64,000 bases of DNA from Armatimonadota bacterium (lineage in GTDB: Bacteria > Armatimonadota > DTGP01 > JAKQQT01), in the NCBI GenBank assembly GCA_036504095.1, contig DASXVS010000080.1:242691-306690 (forward strand). Direction: 5' to 3'. Shown piece by piece: positions 18,401 to 26,860 of this stretch; the stretch's first letter is position 1, and each line of letters starts with the position of its first letter. The notes under the pieces were generated by a model that worked only from the letters and a program-made list of their open reading frames with translations, did no database searches and was not told where the DNA came from. The position numbers and the translations under genes were made by a program.

Positions 18401-20113
18401 AAGGTTCGACCGGCCGATATCGGCGGGCTCCGCATCCGCGTTTGGGGAACGGCGGGCAAACTGAACGACGCCATGGAACTTACCGTGCCCGTGCTGCCCA
18501 AGGGGCGGGAGCAGACCGACACCCGCTGCGGCGACGTGCAGGGCTCGCGAACCGAGACGCTGCAGGTTCGCACGGACTGCGTCCCCGGGACACAGGCGTT
18601 GACGATCCGCCTCTCGCCGTCGATTGTCTCGGCGATGCTGGGCTCGCTGGACTATCTGGCGCAATATCCGTATGGCTGTACGGAGCAGACGATGTCCGCG
18701 TTCCTTCCCGACGTCATTCTGTTCAACCTGCTGCAGAATCGCGGAATCGATGAGCCTCAGCTGAAAGCCAAACTCCCGGCCATGGTGCAGGAAGGGCTGC
18801 TCAAGCTCTATACGATGCAGCACGACGACGGCGGCTGGAAATGGTGGACGTATGACGAAAGCGATTCATGGATGACCGCATATGTCGTGTTCGGTTTAAT
18901 CCAGGCCCGTGACAGCGGCTTCACCATCAACGACGGAGCGCTGTCCCGCGGCATCGATGCGCTCGCCCGGATGGCGCAGAACCCGGACAATAAGACGGGT
19001 TCGGACATCCGCGCCTACGCTGCCTACGTGCTCACTCTCGCAGGGCGCACGCAGGAGGCCCAAAGCGCCATCGCTCTCGCGATCTCAACATCGGCAACGA
19101 AAGGACTGAAGCTGAGCGATGCCGGCCGGCCGTGGCTGGCGCTCGCGCTCGCAAGAACCGGGCAGGCCGACCGGGCGAACAGAGTCCTTTCAGATACCTG
19201 GAAGCACTTCTCGGATCGCGGGTTCCTGCCACAGACCAGCCTCTACGAGTGGCGGTCGCCGGCCGAGTATGGCGCCGCCCAGTTGTACGCCGCCTGCGAG
19301 ATCACGCCCGGCGACCCGCGCCTCCCCGCCCTCACGCGCTGGATCATGGATCAGCGTCGCGCAAACCACTGGGATTCCACGCGGGACACCGCGGCCGCGC
19401 TCTACGCCCTGGCCCGGTACGTGCGCCTGACGAATGAGCTCACGCCGAACCTCAACGCGACCATCGAAGTCAATGGGCGGAAAATCGCCTCGCGCCGGCT
19501 CACATCCGCCGACATGATGCGTCCGGAGTTCCAGGTCGCGCTTGGTCCAAGGGACCTGCCGGTCGGGCCGTTGCGGGTCACTATCCGGGCGGCGGGAACG
19601 GGCAGGTTGTACTACACCGCATCGCTGACCCAGTCCGCTACGATGGATCTCGGCTCACCCTTGTCGAACGAGGCCGGCATCACGATAGAGCGGAGATACC
19701 GCAAGGTGGAGCCCGGTGAAAACCCGTACAACGAGAGGGCGCTCGCCGACTGGCGTCCGAGCGTCAAGGAGTTCCGCAGCGGCGATATCATTGAGGTGAC
19801 GCTCGTGCTGCACGCCATTCGCGCATTCGACTACCTGATGGTTGAGGATCCGGTTCCGGCCGGCGCAGAGGTCCGGGACCGCGGCGCCGTGGATGCGTCG
19901 GACTGGAGAAACTGGTGGGCCGATCAGATCGTTCGGGACCAGAAGGTCGCGTTCGGCATCCGCCATATCGAACCGGGCCTGCATCGCCTCGATTACAGGT
20001 TCACCGCCACGGTCCCCGGAAGGTACACCGCACTGCCGCCGCGGGTGTTTGACATGTACAATCCCAGTCTGCGCGCCGAATCGCGCGCCGACGAGATCAC
20101 GATCAAGGAGTGA
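15428..20113 (+). CDS. Alpha-2-macroglobulin family protein with thioester
   Basis: 1561 aa. An N-terminal hydrophobic segment (ALLLMLLVLLAAAAYVINAE) without a lipobox acts as signal or anchor. Next is a carboxypeptidase-regulatory-like Ig domain (RGSVSGTLVAAESGSPLPNA), then MG domains (YTDRPVYRPGHTVYFKSIAR; ADKPIYQPGESAVYRVKTLS). The A2M block follows (WQPATVTDSQGDATFHVTLP), then YPYGCTEQTMSAF with the thioester Cys at about 1084 and Gln two residues on. The C-terminus has the alpha-alpha barrel (DDGGWKWWTYDESDSWMTAY) and a receptor-binding-like end. The family traps attacking proteases in the periplasm by covalent thioester capture. Usually it pairs with a PBP1C; here it follows a coupled membrane protein instead. 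Confidence 0.93.
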   Translation: MKRLHESNAALLLMLLVLLAAAAYVINAETPRGSVSGTLVAAESGSPLPNAQVTLTPALNTHQTYYSATDKHGAFSFPGVATGLYRISAVTQAHKQNNQIIEVLEGQSISQTLELPPADPFLQVFQHQRVFTTRETPKLKVHGFAPVTELSIRVYRITDSAMARIWQSGFNDAVGGRRQIRQVNLDALKTLRLVSRTEQPIVKRDAEGVFRQDVGFGKLAAGMYLVAFDAGPAREMSVVTVTDLAIILKSSPGDTLVYAANIETGQPVPGARIQVIGKGKTVASGETGTDGTWMVSPTSVRGSQMTAVARYADSVAISGTYTDRAESRDHLRVYSYTDRPVYRPGHTVYFKSIARALNGDKYTIPAGLNARVRVTDRNEDVIYSGGLRTNKNGSMNGSFPLSRAAIPGPYTISLNAGGNRYDTDFMVAEYRKPEFEVTVTPGRKRYTASETVAATVEARYYYGAPVPDARVSWFITRSPSYYREDSGYWDSDLEPEMNDDYYSGETVKTGEGTTDSMGRLNIEFSPTPSQNADDLGQDWQYTVNATVTDASRFEAGGEGSTLVTQGDFRLQLRTEGYLAKPGVPTSVVVTAVDYDGKPVPNVSGAIEFVRHIWKRYEETSNKVATVPFVTGPRGDAAVTLTPPVDGDYGIIARAKDSRRNAVTEQAGIYVMSSDSADYGYPFQNLEVHAARRVFKMGEVAEIVVQSPKAGVSALLTIEAAHIISHKVIRLEGKSNILRIPITADMMPAVNATVSYIKGKNYFNGSALLNISRERKALRVEVTADKPIYQPGESAVYRVKTLSPEGKPVSAEVSLGLVDEAVYDILAEQTPNIVTFFYPKRLNEVRTEFSFPDIYLSGDEKAGQGIRTRRLFPDTAFWQPATVTDSQGDATFHVTLPDNLTTWRATCRAADAETRVGQTTQSVIVQKPFLLRLETPRFMVQGDEVEIAAVAHNLTTASVKATVGYDSPLAPLEGGRRIEREVGPGKTERIAWKVRPADIGGLRIRVWGTAGKLNDAMELTVPVLPKGREQTDTRCGDVQGSRTETLQVRTDCVPGTQALTIRLSPSIVSAMLGSLDYLAQYPYGCTEQTMSAFLPDVILFNLLQNRGIDEPQLKAKLPAMVQEGLLKLYTMQHDDGGWKWWTYDESDSWMTAYVVFGLIQARDSGFTINDGALSRGIDALARMAQNPDNKTGSDIRAYAAYVLTLAGRTQEAQSAIALAISTSATKGLKLSDAGRPWLALALARTGQADRANRVLSDTWKHFSDRGFLPQTSLYEWRSPAEYGAAQLYAACEITPGDPRLPALTRWIMDQRRANHWDSTRDTAAALYALARYVRLTNELTPNLNATIEVNGRKIASRRLTSADMMRPEFQVALGPRDLPVGPLRVTIRAAGTGRLYYTASLTQSATMDLGSPLSNEAGITIERRYRKVEPGENPYNERALADWRPSVKEFRSGDIIEVTLVLHAIRAFDYLMVEDPVPAGAEVRDRGAVDASDWRNWWADQIVRDQKVAFGIRHIEPGLHRLDYRFTATVPGRYTALPPRVFDMYNPSLRAESRADEITIKE

Positions 20114-20207
20114 GGGGGGTGAGGGTCTAGAGTATGGGGGCTCGGGTTAGGGGCGGAATCCCAAGCCTATCGTCCTCTCCCTAGACCCAACACCCCAAGC
20201 CCTCGAC
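20114..20207. repeat. G-rich run with partial inverted repeat before the VanW gene
   Basis: The gap between the macroglobulin and VanW genes holds repeated G-runs on the plus strand (including GGGGGCTCGGGTTAGGGG) followed by a C-rich run. GGGTCTAG near 20123 pairs with CTAGACCC near 20181. It could form a hairpin or a G-quadruplex in the mRNA between the genes. No Shine-Dalgarno is visible for the following ATG at 20214. Confidence 0.5.
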
Positions 20208-20213
20208 CCTATT

Positions 20214-20969
20214 ATGCGAGTCATCATTCTATTCGTTCTGGCCGTCGGTCTGCTGGCGATGCTCTTACAGCCGCGAGCCGAGGGTGTCCTCGGCGCTTAC
20301 TCCACTTCGCTGGACGGCCGCACCGCCGGCCAGCGCCTGAACGCCATGCTGGCCGCGAAAGCGATCGACGGCGCCGTGATAGAACCGGGACACGTGTTCT
20401 CGTTCAACCGGACGGTTGGGCCGTGGAGCATGGATCGGGGCTACGTCCGGGCGCCGGTCAGTTACGAAGGCGAACTGGTCAAGGACTGGGGCGGCGGTGT
20501 CTGCCAGACGTCCACAACTCTTTACAACGCAGGCCTGCTGGCGGGCCTGAAGATCGTGGAGCGGCACCGGCACACGTGGGCGCCCCGCTATGCTCCCCCG
20601 GGCCTGGATGCGGCTGTCGCCCAGTACGATGTGGACCTGCGCCTGCAGAACCCCTACCGGTGGCCGGTCCGCATCCGGCTGCGGAACGTGGGCGACTCGC
20701 TCGCGTTCGAGGTTCTGGGGCGCGATCGCGGACCGATCGCCGGCGTTACGGGCGTGACCACCGGCCGGGTCGACCCCATGGAGATCGTCCAGAACAGCGT
20801 TCACGTGCCGGCCGGCCAGCGCCGCGTGATCACGCGTGGCAAACCGGGAGCGTGCGTAGCCGTCTACCGCGTGTTCGACAAGGGGCCGCGCGCCGGAATC
20901 CGTGAACTGGTCTCTCGCGACTCCTACCCCGCGATGAACCGGGTGGTGGCGCTCGGCGTCGCTCCGTAA
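20214..20969 (+). CDS. VanW family protein
   Basis: 251 aa. A short hydrophobic N-terminus (VIILFVLAVGLLAMLLQ) is followed by the VanW domain: FSFNRTVGPWSMDRGYVRAP, then WGGGVCQTSTTLYNAGLLAG, the family signature. A strand-rich tail follows (AVAQYDVDLRLQNPYRWPVR). VanW proteins were first seen in vancomycin-resistance clusters and are common cell-envelope proteins of unproved function. Placement after a periplasmic macroglobulin suggests an envelope-maintenance group, but the repeat-filled gap of about 100 nt means co-transcription is not certain. Confidence 0.88.
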   Translation: MRVIILFVLAVGLLAMLLQPRAEGVLGAYSTSLDGRTAGQRLNAMLAAKAIDGAVIEPGHVFSFNRTVGPWSMDRGYVRAPVSYEGELVKDWGGGVCQTSTTLYNAGLLAGLKIVERHRHTWAPRYAPPGLDAAVAQYDVDLRLQNPYRWPVRIRLRNVGDSLAFEVLGRDRGPIAGVTGVTTGRVDPMEIVQNSVHVPAGQRRVITRGKPGACVAVYRVFDKGPRAGIRELVSRDSYPAMNRVVALGVAP

Positions 20970-21064
20970 GCGGCTACTGGTGCGTCATCCGGTGAAGGGG
21001 GATGAGGCGACGTTTGAGGCGCGTCTGCGCACGCGTTTACTCATTCACCTATTGACTTGATGCT

Positions 21065-23167
21065 TCACTTTGGGCCGATACGCGAGGGCGCAGCGGCTGA
21101 GCACGTCCAGGCCACGGCGTCGCTCGCCCTCTCGTTTCCGCGATATCCGACGGCCTCCACGCGGACGCTCCCTTCCGGAAGGGTCACATCCCATCTGAAG
21201 ACGCCGCCATCGCCGGATCTGGCGCCCTGCGGCTTGCCGTTCAGGCGGAGTTCCACCGTATCCGCATTCGAGTAGACCTTCAGTTCCGCCGGACCCGACG
21301 GTCGCGGGTTGAATCGTCCGCTGGTAATATGCGCCATGAGTCCCCGAGTCCACTGCGCCTGGTAGTAGAAGTAAGCGTCTTTGCGGACCTGGCGATCATA
21401 CGTCACCAGCCCCTTGTCGTTCCGACCGGGGTGATCGCCCTCTTTGCGGGTAATCGAGGCGAAATCGAACATGTTCCAGATGAACGTGCCCCACAAGTTG
21501 TGGCGCGCCGAAAGCGCCTTCCAGTCGGCCTCATGGACGAGCGACTGCCACTCCTCGGGGTGGAATGGGCCGCCGGCGGAAGGCTGTTTCGGTGCGGCTT
21601 CATGGTGGAATACGCTTGCGCCGGCGCCATATTCGCTGACACCGACCGCGCGCCCCGGGAAGGAAGACCGCAGATTACCAAGCGTGCGGTCCCATTCGCC
21701 CGGTTTCCCGCCGTACCAGCCCGGATACCCGTTCCACGCGATCACATCGGGTATGGTCAACGTTTGGCGCTGGGTCCCGAGGGAATTGCTCGCCGCGGTG
21801 GTCAGCCGCGACCGATCGAGGCGCTTCACTGTGTCGTTCAGACCCTTCAGGAAGGCCAGGTCGTCATCGTTCGGGCCTTTGCCACCCTCAAACGAGATCT
21901 CGTTCCACAAACTCCAGAAGCAGATAGACGGGTGGTTGTAGTTCTGCTTGACGAGTTCCACGAGTTGCCGCCGCGCGCTGTCCTTGAATGCCTCGGATCG
22001 CCGGACGGAATTCACCATGCAGAGTTCGGTCCACACGACGACGCCCTTAGCGTCACAGAGGGTGTACAGATCGTCGGCCTGCTGATAGTGAGCCGTGCGG
22101 AGGCAGTTGGCGCCCAGGTCACAAATCAACCCGACATCCTCGCGGGTGTCCGCGCTTGTGATAGCCCATCCTTCGCCCAGCCTGTCCTGGTGCCGGTTCA
22201 CCCCGTGCAGGGCGTAGGGCCTGCCGTTCAGGACGAAGCCGGCCTCGGGATCGATGCGGAAATACCGGAGCCCCAACGGCTGCTCCACCCGGTCCAGTAC
22301 CTTACCGTCGTACGCTATTTCCACAACGGCCCGGTACAGGTAGGGATCCAGGACTCCGTTCCAAAGATGCGGATGCCTGATCTGCATGCTGATGGTGCTC
22401 ACGCCCGTGGTTCGCGGCGCAACGGTCACCGCCGCGGATTCCGCCGCGACAGGCCGGCCGCCCGCGGTCAGTATCCGTACGCGAACCGTGGGGCTGGTCT
22501 TTCGGGCGGACGAGTTGGCGACGAGCGTCCTGACCCGGATCTTCGCGGCCTCCCGGGTTACGCTCATCTGGTCGAGATAGACCCCCGGCCCGGCCGCATC
22601 TTCCGTCGAGATGTGGACCGGGTTGCGCACGAGCAGGCGGGCGCCGCGGTAGAGGCCGCCGAATTTGGTGTAGTCGCCCCCCTGCGGAGGCCCCGCATGC
22701 CCATCCGGCGAACCGTCCACACGCACCGCAATCACATTGTCCCCGCCCGGCTTCACGAAACGGGTCACGTCGAAGCAGAACGCAGCAAAGCCTCCGTCGT
22801 GTGTTCCGGCGTGTTCCCCATTGACAAAGACATCCGTCACCACGAACGCGCCGTCGAATCGCAGATAGAACTGCCTGCCGGCGTCACTCGAGGGCAGCCG
22901 CACGTGGCGGCGGTACCAACCCGCTCCCTTGTAGTAGGCGTTGGAGTCTCCATCCTGCCCTGCCTGCACGTTCCAGCAATGAGGCAGCGACACGTTGTCC
23001 CAACCGGAGTCGTTGAACCCGGCGGCACGCGCCGAGGGCTGGTTTTGAAGCAGGAATCGCCAGTTGGCGTTGAGGTCAATTGTGTGGTCCGGCAGCGTAG
23101 GCGTGGCCTGGGCGCGCGCCGAATGCAAAGCCGCACAGAGGATCAGGAGAGGAATCGATAGCTTCAT
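21065..23167 (-). CDS. Secreted glycoside hydrolase family 2 enzyme (beta-galactosidase type)
   Basis: 700 aa from ATG 23167 with signal peptide MKLSIPLLILCAALHSARAQ. The N-terminal jelly-roll is DLNANWRFLLQNQPSARAAG and DSGWDNVSLPHCWNV, then an Ig-like domain. The TIM barrel opens ALHGVNRHQDRLGEGWAI. The acid/base Glu lies in FWSLWNEISFEGG (about residue 420) and the nucleophile Glu in VGVSEYGAGAS (about 508). Those motifs define clan GH-A family 2 (beta-galactosidase, glucuronidase or mannosidase); the exact sugar is not decidable. It diverges from the DUF4255 gene. The frame open upstream of 23167 is only a shadow of that gene. Confidence 0.92.
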   Translation of the reverse strand: MKLSIPLLILCAALHSARAQATPTLPDHTIDLNANWRFLLQNQPSARAAGFNDSGWDNVSLPHCWNVQAGQDGDSNAYYKGAGWYRRHVRLPSSDAGRQFYLRFDGAFVVTDVFVNGEHAGTHDGGFAAFCFDVTRFVKPGGDNVIAVRVDGSPDGHAGPPQGGDYTKFGGLYRGARLLVRNPVHISTEDAAGPGVYLDQMSVTREAAKIRVRTLVANSSARKTSPTVRVRILTAGGRPVAAESAAVTVAPRTTGVSTISMQIRHPHLWNGVLDPYLYRAVVEIAYDGKVLDRVEQPLGLRYFRIDPEAGFVLNGRPYALHGVNRHQDRLGEGWAITSADTREDVGLICDLGANCLRTAHYQQADDLYTLCDAKGVVVWTELCMVNSVRRSEAFKDSARRQLVELVKQNYNHPSICFWSLWNEISFEGGKGPNDDDLAFLKGLNDTVKRLDRSRLTTAASNSLGTQRQTLTIPDVIAWNGYPGWYGGKPGEWDRTLGNLRSSFPGRAVGVSEYGAGASVFHHEAAPKQPSAGGPFHPEEWQSLVHEADWKALSARHNLWGTFIWNMFDFASITRKEGDHPGRNDKGLVTYDRQVRKDAYFYYQAQWTRGLMAHITSGRFNPRPSGPAELKVYSNADTVELRLNGKPQGARSGDGGVFRWDVTLPEGSVRVEAVGYRGNERASDAVAWTCSAAAPSRIGPK

Positions 23168-23287
23168 TTCGCACCTTACGCAATCGGGAGCGGAGAACGG
23201 TTGGCATGGGATCATTATGGCCGGGTCAAACCGAGTGGGCCAACCGTTGATGTTCGGTGCCACAATGAGGAAAACCAAAGGAGAGTG

Positions 23288-23791
23288 ATGATGGCCAATT
23301 ATCGCGCGATAGCCACCGCCTGCCAGGCGGTTGTTGACCTGTTGGACCGGCAATACCGCAAAGACGACTTCAAGGGCGAACCCCTCCACTTCCGCGTCAT
23401 CGGATCGTCGGACCTCGTGGATCCACCCACTGGCGGCGTCACGCTGCTCCTTTACCGGGTCAGCCAGGACATCACATCCCGGAACCCGCCGCGCAAGGGC
23501 AGGCCGTCGCTCCCCCTGTACATTCACTTCATCCTGACCGCCTGGGGCAAGGACGCGGGGCAGCAGCAACGCATCCTCGGCTGGGCGATGGAAACGCTGA
23601 CCGATACCCCCGCGATCGATGCGGCCACGTTGAATGCCGTCAAGGGCGTCGTGTTCGATGAAGGCGAAGTCCTGGAGTACCAGTTGGAGGACCTCAGTGA
23701 CGAGGCGATGTTGCGGCTGTGGAAAGGCGTGAGCCCGCACGGATACCAGATTTCCGTGGGCTATTCCGCCCGGCTGCGCATCGGCGCCTGA
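23288..23791 (+). CDS. DUF4255 (Pvc16-type tail-terminator-like) protein, orphan
   Basis: 167 aa (or 166 from the second ATG at 23291), with AAAGGAGAG just upstream. The sequence ANYRAIATACQAVVDLLDRQ, then GVTLLLYRVSQDITSRNPP, PSLPLYIHFILTAWGKDAGQ and QQRILGWAMETLTDTPAID, matches the N-terminal domain of Pvc16/Afp16 proteins (DUF4255), which cap the sheath-tube end in extracellular contractile injection systems. Length suits the single domain. No sheath, tube, spike or ATPase gene lies nearby; neighbours are GH2 and asnS. It is either a leftover or the rest of the system is elsewhere in the genome. Confidence 0.8.
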   Translation: MMANYRAIATACQAVVDLLDRQYRKDDFKGEPLHFRVIGSSDLVDPPTGGVTLLLYRVSQDITSRNPPRKGRPSLPLYIHFILTAWGKDAGQQQRILGWAMETLTDTPAIDAATLNAVKGVVFDEGEVLEYQLEDLSDEAMLRLWKGVSPHGYQISVGYSARLRIGA

Positions 23792-23962
23792 ACCGGACAT
23801 TCGGTGTCATCTTCAACGAAGTCTGGAATCACGTCCGCAGCCGGCGGGGCGACTACCGTTGGGACGGTTGCGGCGTGACTCGCGGCGATCTACGTGATGG
23901 CTCGCGGGACGGACGTTGAACCCCGGTCGGCTGCCGATTATTCCATCAGAGAGGCAAACACA

Positions 23963-25351
23963 ATGATTTTGCGCGGCGAATACATCAAAGACATCTTCCA
24001 GAAAACGCCCGGAACCGCCGTTCAGGCGCACGGCTGGGTGAAAACACGCCGCGACAGCAAGGGCATCACGTTCCTGCAGTTGAACGACGGCTCGTGCTTC
24101 GCGGACCTGCAGATCGTGATCGACACCGGCACGGTACCCGAGGAGACGCTGGCCAAAATCACGACCGGAGCGTGCCTGCGCGTAACCGGCGACCTCGTGG
24201 AGTCCCCCGCGGCCGGCCAGGCGGTGGAACTCAAGGCCACCGAGATCCACATCTTCGGCGATGCCGATCCGGCAGCCTATCCCCTTCAGAAGAAGGGGCA
24301 CACGATGGAATTCCTGCGCGAGATCGCCCACCTGCGCGTCCGCTCTAACACGTTCGGCGCCGTTTTCCGGGTGCGCAACGCGCTGTCCCGCGCGATCCAC
24401 GGCTTCTTCCAGGAGCGCGGCTTCCTCTACGTCAACACGCCGCTCATCACGACGTCCGACGCGGAAGGCGCCGGGAGCCTCTTCGGCGTTTCCACACTGG
24501 ACCTGATGAACCTTCCCCGTGAGGGCGGACGTGTCGATTTCACGCAGGACTTCTTCGGAAAACCGGCCTACCTTGCAGTGAGCGGGCAGTTGGAGGCCGA
24601 AGTCTTCGCGCTGGCGTTTTCCAACGTCTACACCTTCGGCCCCACGTTCCGCGCGGAGAACAGCAATACCCCCCGTCACCTCGCCGAGTTCTGGATGATA
24701 GAACCCGAGATGGCGTTTTGCGACCTGGACGGCGATCGCGCACTCGCCGAGGCGTTCCTGAAGCACATCATCGCCCACGTGCTCGATACGTGCGCGCCGG
24801 ATCTGGAGTTCTTCAACAAGCGGATCGATACCAGCGTGCTGGCGACACTTGAGAACGTGGCGTCCAACGACTTCGAGCACGTAACCTATACGGAGGCTAT
24901 CCGTATATTGAAAGGGGCCGGCAAACCGTTCGAGTATCCCGTAGAATGGGGCGTTGACCTGCAGGCCGAGCATGAACGCTATCTAACCGACGAGACGTTC
25001 AAGAAGCCCGTCATCGTGACCGACTATCCGAAAGACATCAAGGCCTTTTACATGCGCCTGAACGACGACGGCAAGACGGTGCGGGCGATGGACGTCCTCG
25101 CGCCGCGTATCGGCGAGATCATCGGCGGCAGCCAGCGTGAAGAGCGATACGACGTCCTTCTCGAAAAGATTCGCGCGCAGCACCTGCCGGAAGATGACTA
25201 CAAATGGTATCTTGATCTCAGGAAGTATGGCACCGCGCCTCACGCAGGGTTCGGCCTCGGCCTGGAACGCATGATGATGTACCTGACGGGGATGAAGAAC
25301 ATCCGGGATGTCATCCCGTTCCCGCGAACGCCGGGCAGCGCGGAATTCTGA
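23963..25351 (+). CDS. asnS: Asparaginyl-tRNA synthetase
   Basis: 462 aa from ATG 23963, chosen for GAGAGG upstream and because homology begins there ([17 protein letters not shown]). The OB-fold anticodon domain comes first ([20 protein letters not shown]). The class II core follows: motif 2 [20 protein letters not shown], then WMIEPEMAF, and motif 3 [35 protein letters not shown] and the [12 protein letters not shown] block mark AsnRS rather than AspRS. It charges tRNA-Asn with asparagine. It is followed after 23 nt by the first two-TM gene. Confidence 0.95.
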   Translation: MILRGEYIKDIFQKTPGTAVQAHGWVKTRRDSKGITFLQLNDGSCFADLQIVIDTGTVPEETLAKITTGACLRVTGDLVESPAAGQAVELKATEIHIFGDADPAAYPLQKKGHTMEFLREIAHLRVRSNTFGAVFRVRNALSRAIHGFFQERGFLYVNTPLITTSDAEGAGSLFGVSTLDLMNLPREGGRVDFTQDFFGKPAYLAVSGQLEAEVFALAFSNVYTFGPTFRAENSNTPRHLAEFWMIEPEMAFCDLDGDRALAEAFLKHIIAHVLDTCAPDLEFFNKRIDTSVLATLENVASNDFEHVTYTEAIRILKGAGKPFEYPVEWGVDLQAEHERYLTDETFKKPVIVTDYPKDIKAFYMRLNDDGKTVRAMDVLAPRIGEIIGGSQREERYDVLLEKIRAQHLPEDDYKWYLDLRKYGTAPHAGFGLGLERMMMYLTGMKNIRDVIPFPRTPGSAEF

Positions 25352-25374
25352 TCCTGGAGGACCTTCCATCCCAT

Positions 25375-25857
25375 ATGAAGCCGCACTATACACAGGAAGA
25401 AGCGAACGAGATCCTCCGGCGGGCGGTGGAACGCGCGCCGATGAAGGATGAGATGAGCCGCGAGCAGTTGGAAGCCGTTGCGGCGGAGATTGGCGTGTCT
25501 CCCGAGGCGCTGCGCAAGGCTGAGGATGACTGGCACGCGGAGCGATCGGACAAAGAGGAACGGCTGGCATACGCTTCGTTGAAACGCCTCGGATTCTACA
25601 AGCACCTGGCAGCCTACGTCCTGTTCACGCTCATGATCGCCTACGTAACAGGGGCCGAGAACGATCCGGACGGCATGATCCCAACGGTTGTCATCGCTCT
25701 TCTGTGGGGCATCGGAATCGTTTGCCACGGCCTTTCCGCGTTCAACACAACAAGCGCGCAATTCGACGCAGGCTACACTCACTGGCGCATCGGGCGGCGC
25801 GCCCGCGAACTAGCAGCCCGGGAGTTGGGACGCCTCGGATCGAAGAAGGACCTCTGA
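25375..25857 (+). CDS. Two-TM protein, copy 1 of 3
   Basis: 160 aa. An N-terminal helical domain, MKPHYTQEEANEILRRAVER, then EMSREQLEAVAAEIGVSPEA, is followed by two hydrophobic helices (HLAAYVLFTLMIAYVTG and VVIALLWGIGIVCHGLSAF) and a charged tail (WRIGRRARELAARELGRLG). The form is that of the 2TM-domain family, where an HTH-like N-terminus precedes a helical hairpin in the membrane. Function is unknown. It starts 23 nt after asnS and is the first of three tandem homologs. Confidence 0.8.
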   Translation: MKPHYTQEEANEILRRAVERAPMKDEMSREQLEAVAAEIGVSPEALRKAEDDWHAERSDKEERLAYASLKRLGFYKHLAAYVLFTLMIAYVTGAENDPDGMIPTVVIALLWGIGIVCHGLSAFNTTSAQFDAGYTHWRIGRRARELAARELGRLGSKKDL

Positions 25858-25862
25858 CCGCG

Positions 25863-26345
25863 ATGAGACAGCACTACACAGAGGAACAAGCCAACGCCAT
25901 CCTGCGGCGCGCCATTGAACGCATGCCGATGAAGGATGAGATGTCGCGTGCGCAACTGGAGAGCATCGCAACCGAGCTCGGTGTTTCGCCGGATGCCCTT
26001 CAGAAGGCGGAGGCGGACTGGGAGGCCGAACAGGCTCAAGCAGTCGACCGTGCAGCCTTCATCGCCACGCGTCGCGCCGATTTCCGGCGCACCTTCACAG
26101 TTTTTGCCGTGGTGAACGTGCTGTTCTTCCTCTGGTGCCTCGCCATCGGCCGGGAACAGGCGATTTCTCTCGCCATAGTGGTGATGATTGGCTCGACCAT
26201 CGGCCTGGCGCTGCGGGCTGCGTTTGTCCTGCGTACGGACGGCGAGGATTTCGAACTCCGGTTCACCCGATGGCGCATCGAGCGGCGGGCGCGGGAGCTC
26301 GCCGCGCAGGAACTCGGGCGTATCGCTCCGCGCCCCGGCGGGTAG
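25863..26345 (+). CDS. Two-TM protein, copy 2 of 3
   Basis: 160 aa from ATG 25863, five bases after the previous stop. The N-terminal domain MRQHYTEEQANAILRRAIER, then EMSRAQLESIATELGVSPDA, is nearly the same as copy 1. The membrane part (TVFAVVNVLFFLWCLAIGRE; AIVVMIGSTIGLALRAAFVL) has diverged. The tail RFTRWRIERRARELAAQELG again matches copy 1. The pattern is tandem duplication with a conserved soluble domain and drifting helices. Function unknown. Confidence 0.8.
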   Translation: MRQHYTEEQANAILRRAIERMPMKDEMSRAQLESIATELGVSPDALQKAEADWEAEQAQAVDRAAFIATRRADFRRTFTVFAVVNVLFFLWCLAIGREQAISLAIVVMIGSTIGLALRAAFVLRTDGEDFELRFTRWRIERRARELAAQELGRIAPRPGG

Positions 26346-26376
26346 CGCGCTCGAAACCCGCGAAGAAGCGAACAAT

Positions 26377-26838
26377 ATGAAACCACACTACTCGGAAGAA
26401 GAATCAAACGACATCCTGCGCCGCGCCATCGAGAATATGCCGCTTAAGGACGCGATGTCGTTGGAGCAACTGGAGAAGATTGGCGCCGAACTCGGCATCT
26501 CACCGGAGGCGCTGCGCCTGGCCGAGGCCGAACACCTCGCCGAGGGGGGACGCCGCGAACTCTACAGCGAGTTCCTGGCCCATGAGCGTGGCGCGTTTCA
26601 ATCGGCGCTGTACTCCTTCATCGGCGTGAACGCGTTTCTGTTCGCGTTCAACTACCTCACAACGCGCGGATTCTGGTGGTTCGTGTTCCCGCTTCTCGGT
26701 ATGGGGCTCGGCCTCTTTAAGCACTGGGTGCGCGCAAATGTACGCGACAGTCAGGACCACATTGACGCGTACAACGATTGGCTCCACGTACACCACCCGG
26801 GCCCGGCGCCAAAGAAGGAACTGCCCCCGCGGATGTAA
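26377..26838 (+). CDS. Two-TM protein, copy 3 of 3
   Basis: 153 aa from ATG 26377. N-terminus MKPHYSEEESNDILRRAIEN, then AMSLEQLEKIGAELGISPEA, is homologous to copies 1 and 2. The helices (LYSFIGVNAFLFAFNYL; WWFVFPLLGMGLGLFKHWV) and the tail (DAYNDWLHVHHPGPAPKKEL) differ most. It ends 22 nt before the convergent mannosidase stop. Function unknown; the three copies probably form one transcript, perhaps with asnS. Confidence 0.78.
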   Translation: MKPHYSEEESNDILRRAIENMPLKDAMSLEQLEKIGAELGISPEALRLAEAEHLAEGGRRELYSEFLAHERGAFQSALYSFIGVNAFLFAFNYLTTRGFWWFVFPLLGMGLGLFKHWVRANVRDSQDHIDAYNDWLHVHHPGPAPKKELPPRM

Positions 26839-26860
26839 CGGAGCCTTCGCCCCACTGGCC

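Noticed and set aside
21329..23161. A 610-codon plus-strand frame opposite the GH2 enzyme
   Set aside because: Composition is that of an antisense shadow; GH2 catalytic motifs on the other strand are clear.
23813..24973. A 386-codon minus-strand frame opposite asnS
   Set aside because: Shadow of asnS, whose class II motifs are intact.
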